34,300 bases of DNA. It comes from Candidatus Uhrbacteria bacterium. Lineage in GTDB: Bacteria; Patescibacteriota; Patescibacteriia; UBA9934. Shown here in pieces: positions 1-8,403 of the stretch. The notes beneath the pieces are model-generated. The model was not told the DNA's origin. It was given only the letters and a program-made list of their open reading frames with translations, and made no database searches. Made by a program: the position numbers and the translations under genes. The stretch spans positions 1 through 34,300 of the forward strand of contig CALRHE010000008.1 of NCBI GenBank assembly GCA_943359345.1, given 5' to 3'. Positions within the stretch are counted from its first letter, which is position 1. Every line of letters begins with the position of its first letter.

Positions 1-125
1 ACCAGAACTCTTTCTGAATTGTTGCCGGCACGGACCCAATTTCCCAAACGTGGTCAGGTAAGGCTCCCACTTTTCCTTACTCGCTAAGCTGACTTTAACG
101 CCGGTACTATATCCGAGCTTAAAAA

Positions 126-155
126 TAGCCTAATATCCTTTGGGGTAAATGTCAA
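126..155 (-). promoter_or_regulatory. Possible minus-strand promoter
   Basis: Minus strand TTGACA (plus 150-155), 17-nt spacer, weak -10 TAGGCT (plus 126-131). Confidence 0.3.
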
Positions 156-156
156 G

Positions 157-191
157 TAAAAAATGGCCGGCCCATGAAGCTCATGGGCCGG
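157..191 (-). terminator. Rho-independent terminator, minus strand
   Basis: Perfect 11-bp stem CCGGCCCATGA / TCATGGGCCGG with AGC loop; on the minus strand it is followed by a T tract (plus-strand AAAAAA at 158-163). Confidence 0.7.
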
Positions 192-416
192 ATGTTGCAG
201 TTTCACCCAGACCAACCTCCGGTCTGCGGGTCAGCAGCTGCTTTGCGGCGTACCTTGATTTCCCAGATGTCGGGGAATAGATGGATGTTTTTTGATTTCC
301 ATAGTGATGTTGTCCGCACCCCATTGCCGGAGTTGACCGGCAGTCAAAAGTGTTCGCTGTCTTTAAGAAGCCGGGCACATAAATTTATTTAGCCCGCAAA
401 TTTATTACTCTCTTAT

Positions 417-454
417 AAAAAACCACGCCCCCTACACGCCGAAGCGCTAGGGGC
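417..454 (-). terminator. Probable Rho-independent terminator, minus strand, with TTCG loop
   Basis: Minus strand GCCCCTAGCGC-TTCG-GCGTGTAGGGGGC followed by GTGGTTTTTTA. Confidence 0.55.
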
Positions 455-522
455 AGTCATTAGCCATTATTAGACATGCTATGAATTTTTGCTCATCATG
501 TGACAGCCATTCAGGAGGTGTC

Positions 523-819
523 ATGTTGACTACGGCATACATGGTTCGGGTGTTGCTGACTATCATCTACTTTATTCAGTCTCTGCGGCTTATGCAGGGG
601 ATCTGGATCAACTGGCAGGCTGGGGAGGAGGCGTGGGGGGTGCCTTTGAGTATTCCAGCTACCACCACCCTGATGGTGATCTCGACGGGTTTGAGTTCTT
701 ACGCAGCGCTGAGCCAGATCACGCAGCCATTGTTGCGGAACACAGAGCTGATTGCGATGGGAACATTCTGCGCGTGGACTCTCATTTTCGTGATCCAAGC
801 TTGGTGGCTGCGGCAGTAA
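523..819 (+). CDS. Small integral membrane protein (98 aa), function unknown
   Basis: ATG at 523 preceded by a strong SD (AGGAGGTGTC-ATG); three hydrophobic segments; followed by a terminator hairpin. The ORF track start at 481 is upstream of this SD. Confidence 0.7.
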   Translation: MLTTAYMVRVLLTIIYFIQSLRLMQGIWINWQAGEEAWGVPLSIPATTTLMVISTGLSSYAALSQITQPLLRNTELIAMGTFCAWTLIFVIQAWWLRQ

Positions 820-838
820 TCGTTAGACATGACTTCGT

Positions 839-872
839 GCGCCTGAGCCATCTGGCTCGGGCGTTTGTGTTT
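839..872 (+). terminator. Rho-independent terminator
   Basis: GCGCCtGAGCCA-TC-TGGCTCgGGCGT stem followed by TTGTGTTT, just after the stop of 523..819. Confidence 0.6.
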
Positions 873-1250
873 ACGGAAAAATACTTATCCACCATTACCT
901 GTCGGAAGTCACCGACAAGTATTTGTGCAATGACATACCAAATTTCTTAAGTCTTGCTAATGCTGTCGGAAGCCACCGACAGTTTTTTAGTTGTTTATGG
1001 CCAAAAGCTCTTGAAGGTTATCGGTGAACAACGTGTGATGAATGCAGAACAGCGATGTTCGTCGGTGGCCACCGAACGAAGACTGACACAACTGTGAGAT
1101 GCGCAAGCATGCAAAGCTGAACTCTCTTTTCAGAGAGCGCCTGCAAACGAGCGATTTCCTGGTGATTTCAAGCTTCAATGTCCAGGTGTCTGACTGGGGA
1201 GTTGGGCATCTGGACTGTGCCTTAGTGCAACTGAACTGGGAAGTAGGAAT

Positions 1251-1715
1251 AGATATTACAAAATTAGATATTAGCAGCTATTAGAAAATAGTCATTAGAT
1301 GTATGTCAGGGCTTTATAGAAAGTTAATTGTTTGGCAAAAGGCGATGCAATTGGTTGAGGAGGTACATCAAATCACGAAACGTCTGCCTGTATATGAAAA
1401 AGCCAACCTCATTGATCAGATATCCCGATCTTCAATTTCAATACCTTCGAATATCGCAGAAGGTCAGTATAGATTTTCAAAAAATCAAAATAAACAATTC
1501 CTGCGCATTGCCTATGGATCATGCGCCGAACTGGACACCCAGCTCACTATCGTTAAACGGTTAGGTTATGTCGAAGAGCATGAAATTGATACATGTGAAA
1601 AGCTACTAGATGAAATTATGCGCATGCTGAACTCGATGCTTAAACATACATCACGATCCCTCTAATATCTACTTCTCTAATAGCTGCTAATATCTAATTT
1701 TGTAATGACTAATCC
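1251..1715 (+). mobile_element. Inverted-repeat element containing a four-helix-bundle gene
   Basis: Perfect 31-bp inverted repeats ATTACAAAATTAGATATTAGCAGCTATTAGA at 1255-1285 and, inverted, 1676-1706, flanking ORF 1303..1665; related ORF-less copy at 21080-21198. Confidence 0.65.
1303..1665 (+). CDS. Four-helix-bundle protein, 23S rRNA intervening-sequence protein (IVP)/Avd-like family
   Basis: 120 aa; LIVWQKAMQLVEEV..., RSSISIPSNIAEG and FLRIAYGSCAELDTQL are hallmark segments of the S23/IVP four-helix-bundle family. Confidence 0.92.
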   Translation: MSGLYRKLIVWQKAMQLVEEVHQITKRLPVYEKANLIDQISRSSISIPSNIAEGQYRFSKNQNKQFLRIAYGSCAELDTQLTIVKRLGYVEEHEIDTCEKLLDEIMRMLNSMLKHTSRSL

Positions 1716-1739
1716 TTTAATGATTGGCGATCGATCACG

Positions 1740-1785
1740 TTCCCCTCGCGTTAACTGTCCCCATACTCCCATGCCGCGAGGGGAA
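1740..1785. promoter_or_regulatory. Inverted repeat upstream of the M23-like gene
   Basis: TTCCCCTCGCG (1740-1750) and CGCGAGGGGAA (1775-1785), perfect 11-bp arms with a 24-nt loop, 38 nt upstream of ATG 1824. Confidence 0.45.
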
Positions 1786-1823
1786 ATTGATCAATTCCGA
1801 TCAGTTTCTCTACAGGAGAAGTC

Positions 1824-3533
1824 ATGCACACCAATCACGGAAACATGGGTCTGTTGGCAATGATCGCAAATACCATGACCGGCTGCTGCGGTCCGATGTG
1901 TGAGCTCAAGCGGGCTGCCGCTGCGTTCACTGGAGGCGGAGAGGATGCCATTACGGCTGAGTTGCCTTTTGAGGCCGGCTATGCGGCTCTCTGTACTCAG
2001 GGCACTGAGGACACCCCGTCTCACAACGCCACTTCGACCAAGTTCGACGTGGACTTGGACACCCCGAACGATGCCGATGTGCCGGTGTTCGCGCCCGTGG
2101 GCGGAACTGCCTACGTGTTCGACTCCAATCCCACTGGCGGGTTTGGCATCCACATCAACCTTGATCTGGGTGACGACACCTACCTCATTCTGGCTCACCT
2201 TGAGTCTGTCTTCATCGACGACCAGAGCCAGGTGGCGGCTGGGCAATTGCTCGGTTTCGAGGGTACTACCGGCAATTCGTCGGGCGATCACGTGCATTTT
2301 GGCCGTCATGCCGGGGACGCGTCGCTCGATGGCCTGTACGGCGAATCGTTCGACGGGCTCGTCCTCAACATGGACAACAACGGCCAGCACGTGCAGCTCA
2401 TGACGAGCGACATGTGGTGCGCCTTGCCGGGCGGCGAGACCTACAACTCGTTGCTTCCGACTCCGCTCTGGCACCCGAACGGCAGCCTGATCAAGACGCC
2501 GGACAACGACACGGTCTATTTGATCGAGCAGGGCGAGTTGACGCCTTTCCTGACTGAGGACGCTTTTGTGAGTCGCCATTACGACTACACCGACGTGGCT
2601 TTGGTTTCTGATAGCGAGCTCGGTTGCTATGGCCTGAATCAGGGCTTGTCTGATACCACCGTCATTTCGGCGGTGTACGGCAACACCTTGAATCCAGGTG
2701 TGTGGCTGCTGATTGGCAGTTTGTCTGACCCCGCTCGGGAGCGATTGCTCTTGCCGAGCGTGGGTTGGCAGGCAGTCCTGAAGAGCTGGGGCATCATCGC
2801 CGTCAGCTACGACGATCTCTACCACGACACCATCGAAGATGGTCTGGTGGCCGAGTACGCCTATTCTGGGGTGGCCAGCTTCCGCGACGGCAGCTTGGTC
2901 TCGGCCACGGGCGACAGCGCGGTTTACGTCATGAGCGACGGGATCGCGATGCCCATCGAGTTCTGGGATACTTTGCTGCTTTCCGGCTGGGAAGATCGGA
3001 ACATCATCGAGATGAGTGACAGCGAGTTCGACGCGGCCGTCACCGTGAAAGGTGATTGCGGCACGAACATCTACTGCCTGGTCTCTGCCGATGTCACCAC
3101 TTGCGGTGGCCCCGATCTGGATCAGTCCGAAGCACCGTCTGGCACCACTCTGACCACGCCAGACCTGTCCACGACCGGTGACCTCCAGCTCACCTGGCAC
3201 ACTCCGAGCGCTCAGATGGTTGATTCCATCACGCTCGTGGGTGCGGTTACGCCGGCAGGCCAAACAGAAAACCCTTGGGGGACCGTCTTCAACGAGGTCC
3301 TGAACGCCAGTTCGGTGAGCGTCACCGTACTGGGTTTGGCTCAGGGTGACAGCCTGCGCTTCAGCGTGGAGTTCCGTGACAACGGCCTGGCGAGCTGGTC
3401 GTGCTTGGCACCGTTTCCGCCCGGCATCGTGCAGGGCACCGTCACGGCCACTTACCACGGGACCTACCTCGGCTTCACGGCCGCGGATGATCCCACGAGC
3501 ATCGGGTGTGGTCTTACGATCAGCGTGCCGTAG
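1824..3533 (+). CDS. M23-like (LytM fold) peptidase-domain protein with C-terminal repeats
   Basis: SD CAGGAGAAGTC-ATG; FDVDLDTPNDADVPVFAPVGGTAYV ... LILAHLESV ... GTTGNSSGDHVHFG resembles the M23 core; strong third-position GC bias. Confidence 0.75.
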   Translation: MHTNHGNMGLLAMIANTMTGCCGPMCELKRAAAAFTGGGEDAITAELPFEAGYAALCTQGTEDTPSHNATSTKFDVDLDTPNDADVPVFAPVGGTAYVFDSNPTGGFGIHINLDLGDDTYLILAHLESVFIDDQSQVAAGQLLGFEGTTGNSSGDHVHFGRHAGDASLDGLYGESFDGLVLNMDNNGQHVQLMTSDMWCALPGGETYNSLLPTPLWHPNGSLIKTPDNDTVYLIEQGELTPFLTEDAFVSRHYDYTDVALVSDSELGCYGLNQGLSDTTVISAVYGNTLNPGVWLLIGSLSDPARERLLLPSVGWQAVLKSWGIIAVSYDDLYHDTIEDGLVAEYAYSGVASFRDGSLVSATGDSAVYVMSDGIAMPIEFWDTLLLSGWEDRNIIEMSDSEFDAAVTVKGDCGTNIYCLVSADVTTCGGPDLDQSEAPSGTTLTTPDLSTTGDLQLTWHTPSAQMVDSITLVGAVTPAGQTENPWGTVFNEVLNASSVSVTVLGLAQGDSLRFSVEFRDNGLASWSCLAPFPPGIVQGTVTATYHGTYLGFTAADDPTSIGCGLTISVP

Positions 3534-3542
3534 TCGGCATTA

Positions 3543-3575
3543 ATGGAGCAGGACCGAGTCCTGCTCCATTTTCTT
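3543..3575 (+). terminator. Rho-independent terminator of the M23-like gene
   Basis: ATGGAGCAGGAC-CGA-GTCCTGCTCCAT perfect stem followed by TTTTCTT. Confidence 0.85.
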
Positions 3576-3580
3576 CGTGA

Positions 3581-3586
3581 TATAAT
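3581..3586 (+). promoter_or_regulatory. -10 box TATAAT for the type IV secretion-like operon
   Basis: Consensus TATAAT 10 nt upstream of ATG 3597. Confidence 0.55.
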
Positions 3587-3596
3587 CACTCCGGTT

Positions 3597-6218
3597 ATGC
3601 GCTGTTTATCGTCTTTTAGACGATGGTTTGGAAAATTAGCTAAATCACGCCACGCCAGTGTCCTCGTGGCGGTGTTTGTGTTGATTATATTCGTTGGCTT
3701 GGCTGGACCAGCACATTTAATTTTGGCAGAGAATGCGGCTGATCAAATCAGTATTGGCAACACCGCCGCGGCTAATTTGATTTTGTTCATCACGAGCTTC
3801 ACGCAGCACATTACGGGTGCTCTTGCCAAACTTATTATCGTCATCATCGAAATGTTGATTGTACCCATTTTGCAATACAACAGTTTTTCCCTGAGCCCAA
3901 CGATTGGCATAGGTTGGTCGTTGGTTCGTGACGTGGTCAACATGTTTGTGGTGCTGGTGTTGCTCGTGGTTGCCATTGGTACCATTGTCGGCTACGAAAA
4001 GATCAGTTGGCAAAAGAATCTACCCCAGTTTTTGTTAGCAGTGGTGCTAGTGAATTTTAGCCGGACTATTTGTGGCGTGCTGATTGATCTCAGCCAAGTC
4101 GTCATGTTTACCTTTGTGAACGCCTTGCTTGATGTAGCGGCCGGTAATTTTGCCGAGTTATTTGACCTTAATTTTTACGGTGAGTATTCCAGCAGTGCCG
4201 TGCGCGACTCTAACGGAGTCGCCATGCCCATTGATGCTGGTTTGCAGTTGGGAGCTGCCTATTTACAATTCATTCTTTACGCTTGCATTTTGGCGGTCAT
4301 GCTGCTGCTGGCGTTTGTATATTTATGGCGGATTATTTTGTTGTGGGTACTTGTGATCTTGTCACCACTGACGTTTTTTACTTGGGGTCTGGGTAGCATG
4401 TTCAAATTCGCGGCTGGGAATAGCGGGGAATGGTGGAAGAAGTTTACCGCAGCCCTAGTGATTGGTCCGACTTTAACCTTTTTTCTGTGGTTGGCTTTAT
4501 CCACGGCGAGCGGTGACATTGTTGGTTCTGAAGGTTTCGTTAAGCCGGATTCAGCTGTAAGCGTGACCTTGTCTAGCTTTGAAACCTCGAATTTGCTAGC
4601 AACCTTTTTAGCCTTATGTTTGCTGGTTGTAGGCATGCAACAATCAGCCTCCGCCGCTAGTAGTATGGGCGGTTTGGCCAAAAAAGCCTTAGGTGATGAG
4701 AAGTTAGCTCAAAAGCTAGTCGGCGGTGCAGTGGGCTTTTTTGGGGGGTATTCTGCGGCTAGAGGTGCGGCCAGGGCTACCAGCAAAACTGCAGGAGTGG
4801 GTATTGCTGCTGGTAAAGCCATGGGAACTAATATTCCCGGGTGGTTGGGTGGAGGGGTGTTGGGGCGTACCGTAGTTGATAGCTTTGGTGCCGTTCAACA
4901 GCGCGCTGATAAATATAAAAAAACTGGTCGCGCAGCTTCGCGGGAGCGTATCAAAGAAATGACAGATGAACAAAAGGCAGCGCATATTGCCATGATCGCA
5001 GCTGGTAGGACTACGGCATTTGGTGTGGGCACCATGGATGATATTGATGCAATGCAAACTGAGGTTGCTACTAACGCTGCTTTGCGTAAGAAAAATGCTG
5101 CATCATCTCCGGACCTAAATGATTCTATAAATCAGGCCGCCTTGTTGCACGCTGAGAGCGTTAAGGATTCATTCGATGATGGCCAGAAGGAGAAGTATCT
5201 TAAGTTTAAGACGGAAATGGCGCATGTTGTGGCTAGAGTTCTTGGAGCCGCTGAGCTTAGTAAATTAGTTGAGGATGTTAAGTTTAACCCAAGAGATCTT
5301 TCCAAGGCCGCTCTTGAGGATCCGGCTGTGATTGCCGCTCTCAAGAAGAAGGTCGTCAAAACTACTGACGACGGCAAGGCTATTAATGCTTATGAAGAAA
5401 TGTTGCGTGGAGCCTATGGCGAAGAACTGAAGGGGGCTGCCAAAGCTGGGTCTGTACCAAAAGTGCATGATCAGGTGAGTGCAGCATCGGATCCAGGAAA
5501 GCCAATCTTAACAGCAATTAATCCTGCCACAGGTGCCGCATATAGCACTAAAGATATTGTCGGAAACATTGCCGCTAAACGCATTAAAGTTGATTCGTTA
5601 TCTGTATCTGAGTTAACTGGACCGAACGCCGATAATTTGATACGTGGCCTACTTGAAACAGAGCAGGAGCCGACTACGATAATTGATCCTGCTGGCAGGG
5701 CTGCATACTTAGCTCGAGCTGAAAGTTTATCTAATACTGCCGGTGCTTTAACACCAAGACAAGCAGCATTTATTGATAGTTTGAGACTTGATGCTGGAGC
5801 ACTTCCGCTGGATGTTTTTTATCCGACTGCAAGTGGGCTAATGGATGAACAACGTATGATTGGCGTGTTAAAACGTGATGCAGAATATGCAGGTAAGTTA
5901 AGGGGTGTCGTTGTTTCTGGAACAGCATTTGCAGAGCCGGCTCAGGATGCCATTGTTGATGCGCTCACCAGTAAGCAAGTTGAAGATTTGGAAAAAGAAT
6001 TTAGAACCACTACTGATCCGGCACGGACTACGGCTATCGCAGACGCGGTTGAAGCCATTTCTCGCTCTATTGAGGGCTTTATTGCTCGATCTCTTGTGCC
6101 TACGGGTGGGAGAATTAAAGATATTGATCCTGAGCTAGACGGTGTATACAAACGAGTTCGTCGTGCAGCTCGAGCTATGGCCTCAGCTGGTGTGGTACCA
6201 CCACCACCAAACCTGTAA
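3597..6218 (+). CDS. Polytopic membrane protein, VirB6/TrbL-like T4SS component (putative)
   Basis: Multiple TM segments in the N-terminal ~400 aa, then a long hydrophilic tail; first gene of an operon with PrgI and VirB4. Start moved from 3543 to 3597 because 3543 lies in the upstream terminator. Confidence 0.65.
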   Translation: MRCLSSFRRWFGKLAKSRHASVLVAVFVLIIFVGLAGPAHLILAENAADQISIGNTAAANLILFITSFTQHITGALAKLIIVIIEMLIVPILQYNSFSLSPTIGIGWSLVRDVVNMFVVLVLLVVAIGTIVGYEKISWQKNLPQFLLAVVLVNFSRTICGVLIDLSQVVMFTFVNALLDVAAGNFAELFDLNFYGEYSSSAVRDSNGVAMPIDAGLQLGAAYLQFILYACILAVMLLLAFVYLWRIILLWVLVILSPLTFFTWGLGSMFKFAAGNSGEWWKKFTAALVIGPTLTFFLWLALSTASGDIVGSEGFVKPDSAVSVTLSSFETSNLLATFLALCLLVVGMQQSASAASSMGGLAKKALGDEKLAQKLVGGAVGFFGGYSAARGAARATSKTAGVGIAAGKAMGTNIPGWLGGGVLGRTVVDSFGAVQQRADKYKKTGRAASRERIKEMTDEQKAAHIAMIAAGRTTAFGVGTMDDIDAMQTEVATNAALRKKNAASSPDLNDSINQAALLHAESVKDSFDDGQKEKYLKFKTEMAHVVARVLGAAELSKLVEDVKFNPRDLSKAALEDPAVIAALKKKVVKTTDDGKAINAYEEMLRGAYGEELKGAAKAGSVPKVHDQVSAASDPGKPILTAINPATGAAYSTKDIVGNIAAKRIKVDSLSVSELTGPNADNLIRGLLETEQEPTTIIDPAGRAAYLARAESLSNTAGALTPRQAAFIDSLRLDAGALPLDVFYPTASGLMDEQRMIGVLKRDAEYAGKLRGVVVSGTAFAEPAQDAIVDALTSKQVEDLEKEFRTTTDPARTTAIADAVEAISRSIEGFIARSLVPTGGRIKDIDPELDGVYKRVRRAARAMASAGVVPPPPNL

Positions 6219-6236
6219 TAAGTTGCCTGTTTAAAT

Positions 6237-7874
6237 ATGGCGCTTAAGCAATTGCTGCAAATTCCATCAGTCAACACATACGTCTTTGACACTGATTTCG
6301 ACGAAGTTGCAAATCTGGTAGTGATTCGGTATGCCTTGCCACCGGGACGTTTGGACGAGCTCCTGGATTTAGTTGATGCTGTAATTGACGGTTCAATTCA
6401 TTCAAACGAAATGCCAAGTTTTATTGAGCAAGCTTTCGGTATTGCACCGGATAAGGCAGAGGCAGCCGCCAAAGACCTTGCCGGGAACTTATTATTGCCA
6501 CTTGCCAATTATTTACCTGATATTGAGCAGACGATCTTGGATTGGGGCGGGCAATTAAAGGATTATCCGATTTTGCGTATCGCTGTGGATGAAAAAGCCA
6601 AATTTATGGCTTTGGATGAAATCATGAAATCATTGAAGATTTCATTTAATCCAGTCCTTTTCAAACGCTTAGTGTTCTTACTCGAACAATATGCTGCAGG
6701 TGATAAAACAGAAGCCTCGCTCAAGACATTTTTTACCCGGTCTCAGAATATTGGTGGCCTGGGATTGAATGAAGATCAGGCCTCGGCTTTGCTCGCGACT
6801 GCTTTGCCACAAGCTGCAAGTTTGCTCGAGCAAAGTAAGCCAGCCTCGGCACCCAAACCGGCTGAAGCATTAACACAAATCGTAGTCGAGCCACCAACGG
6901 TTAATGTTGTGCCTGAAACAACTCCTAAACAAGAGCTTGAAGTTGTGCCTACACACGCTTTGGTGGCAGAAGTACCAATTGTAAATCAGCCAAAGTTAAA
7001 AGCAGTGACTCCAAAAGCTGAGGTTGATCACAGCGAGCTAAAATTGCCAGCCAAAAAGGCTGCCTTGGCTCGTAAACTGACAGCCAGCAGTCAGGATGTG
7101 TTTACGAGTGCTATAACTTTAGCTACCAATCAAGCCTCAGCAGTTCTCAAGAAAAATAAAATTTCAGACAAAGTTTTCGCTGATCTGGCCGACAAAGCCA
7201 TTCGTGGCGTTAGAGATATTTATCAGACTAGAGATCTGGCAGAGCGAGACTGGCACTTAAAAGGTCAAGACTTGGCTACCCTCATGGTTGCCATCACCGC
7301 CGGGGTAGATATGTATCAGAGTGCGCCTCAGGTTAAGTTAAAAGATAAAAGTGAAAAGCATGCCCTGAGCGAAGGCGAAGGGATAAAAGTGTCAGAAGAC
7401 AAGCAACTTGATGCACGTTTTGCAAAGATAACTAAGGGCAATGTCGACACAGTTATCGAGCCCGCTCGGACTCAGTTGACGGTGGGTAGTGCTGTGCCAA
7501 AAACACCTGCCGGCCAACGAAAAATGGTGGACGTCATGAGCACGCATCGGTTAGCGGGTCCAATCGAGCAGCTCGGTAAGCTCTCGACTACAGAGTTCCG
7601 TCGCTTATCTAGTAGTGCCGCTGAAGCTGCTCAGAAAATTGAAGATTTGCTTTTGGCTTTGGAAACAACTGCCTACTCGGAGCGTGTGAAGGGTGTTTTA
7701 GCCTGGCGCAACAGCCCAATGAATCAACTGTATTTACACATCACTGAGGAAGCTTTGTCTCAAAATTTGGCTTTGCCAGAGGTGAGTAGCCGTCGGCGCG
7801 CTGCCGGCAAAGATAGTCTCAGCCCAGCTGAAATTAAGGCCCTTGCTCTTTTAAACACGAAGATACGCTTTTAG
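6237..7874 (+). CDS. Hypothetical protein in T4SS-like operon
   Basis: 545-aa ORF, 18 nt after the preceding stop; soluble, Ala/Lys/Pro-rich middle segment. Confidence 0.75.
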   Translation: MALKQLLQIPSVNTYVFDTDFDEVANLVVIRYALPPGRLDELLDLVDAVIDGSIHSNEMPSFIEQAFGIAPDKAEAAAKDLAGNLLLPLANYLPDIEQTILDWGGQLKDYPILRIAVDEKAKFMALDEIMKSLKISFNPVLFKRLVFLLEQYAAGDKTEASLKTFFTRSQNIGGLGLNEDQASALLATALPQAASLLEQSKPASAPKPAEALTQIVVEPPTVNVVPETTPKQELEVVPTHALVAEVPIVNQPKLKAVTPKAEVDHSELKLPAKKAALARKLTASSQDVFTSAITLATNQASAVLKKNKISDKVFADLADKAIRGVRDIYQTRDLAERDWHLKGQDLATLMVAITAGVDMYQSAPQVKLKDKSEKHALSEGEGIKVSEDKQLDARFAKITKGNVDTVIEPARTQLTVGSAVPKTPAGQRKMVDVMSTHRLAGPIEQLGKLSTTEFRRLSSSAAEAAQKIEDLLLALETTAYSERVKGVLAWRNSPMNQLYLHITEEALSQNLALPEVSSRRRAAGKDSLSPAEIKALALLNTKIRF

Positions 7875-7878
7875 CCCT

Positions 7879-7932
7879 AGTATTCGAGTTATCGAGTGAT
7901 CGAGTACTTTAGAGTTTTAACCCTCGAATACT
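7879..7932. repeat. Short inverted-repeat element with internal TCGAGT tandem units
   Basis: AGTATTCGAG (7879-7888) / CTCGAATACT (7923-7932), perfect 10-bp arms; internal TTCGAGT-TATCGAGT-GATCGAGT. Confidence 0.55.
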
Positions 7933-7938
7933 CTTGCG

Positions 7939-7947
7939 TGTTATAAT
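7939..7947 (+). promoter_or_regulatory. Extended -10 promoter for the prgI-like gene
   Basis: TGTTATAAT (TGnTATAAT) with ATG 6 nt after the -10 box. Confidence 0.6.
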
Positions 7948-7953
7948 CTGTAC

Positions 7954-8400
7954 ATGCCACGCCAGCAATTTGTCGTGCCACAATTTCTTGACGTTGAAGC
8001 AAAAATTATCGGCCCAATTACGGCCCGACAGTTTTTGATCATGCTTGGCACCTTGCTCCTTGAGTTCTTGATTTATCGCCTGGTGTTGAACTTGTTTTTT
8101 GTGTTGGCGCTCGGTGTTCCCTTGTTGGCGCTCGGCGTAGCTTTCGCCTTTGCTAAGGTCAATGGTCAGCCCTTTCATTATATGGTTTTGAGCGTTTTTC
8201 AGACTTTGCGCCGGCCTAGCAAACGAGTCTGGGACAAAACCTTAAGTGATGCTGATCTGCGCGTGTATTTGAAGCCTGAAGAGGTTGTAGCTGCACCAGA
8301 CAAAATTGTTAAACAACCTTTAGAGCGTTCACGTTTGTCAGAACTGTCAATGATAGTTAATACCGGAGGGGTTTACCAGGGTGACGACAATCAGTTTTAG
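7954..8400 (+). CDS. PrgI family protein (VirB3-like)
   Basis: MPRQQFVVPQFLDVEAKIIGPITARQFLIMLGTLLLEFLIYRLV: PrgI-type N-terminus and two TM segments, directly upstream of VirB4 genes. Confidence 0.8.
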   Translation: MPRQQFVVPQFLDVEAKIIGPITARQFLIMLGTLLLEFLIYRLVLNLFFVLALGVPLLALGVAFAFAKVNGQPFHYMVLSVFQTLRRPSKRVWDKTLSDADLRVYLKPEEVVAAPDKIVKQPLERSRLSELSMIVNTGGVYQGDDNQF

Positions 8401-8403
8401 CTT

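Noticed and set aside
633-950. Plus-strand ORF overlapping the small membrane protein
   Set aside because: Out of frame, runs through the terminator at 839-872, no initiation signal.
1251-1715. Diversity-generating retroelement because of the Avd-like fold
   Set aside because: No reverse transcriptase, template/variable repeats or target gene found nearby; the protein is better called IVP/four-helix-bundle family.
1791-3458. 555-aa antisense ORF opposite the M23-like gene
   Set aside because: Shadow ORF caused by strong GC3 codon bias; no recognisable protein features, whereas the plus strand has an SD, M23 motifs and a terminator.
3543-3596. N-terminal extension MEQDRVLLHFLRDIITPV of the VirB6-like ORF
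   Set aside because: Encoded by the upstream gene's terminator and by the -10 promoter; translation more likely starts at 3597.
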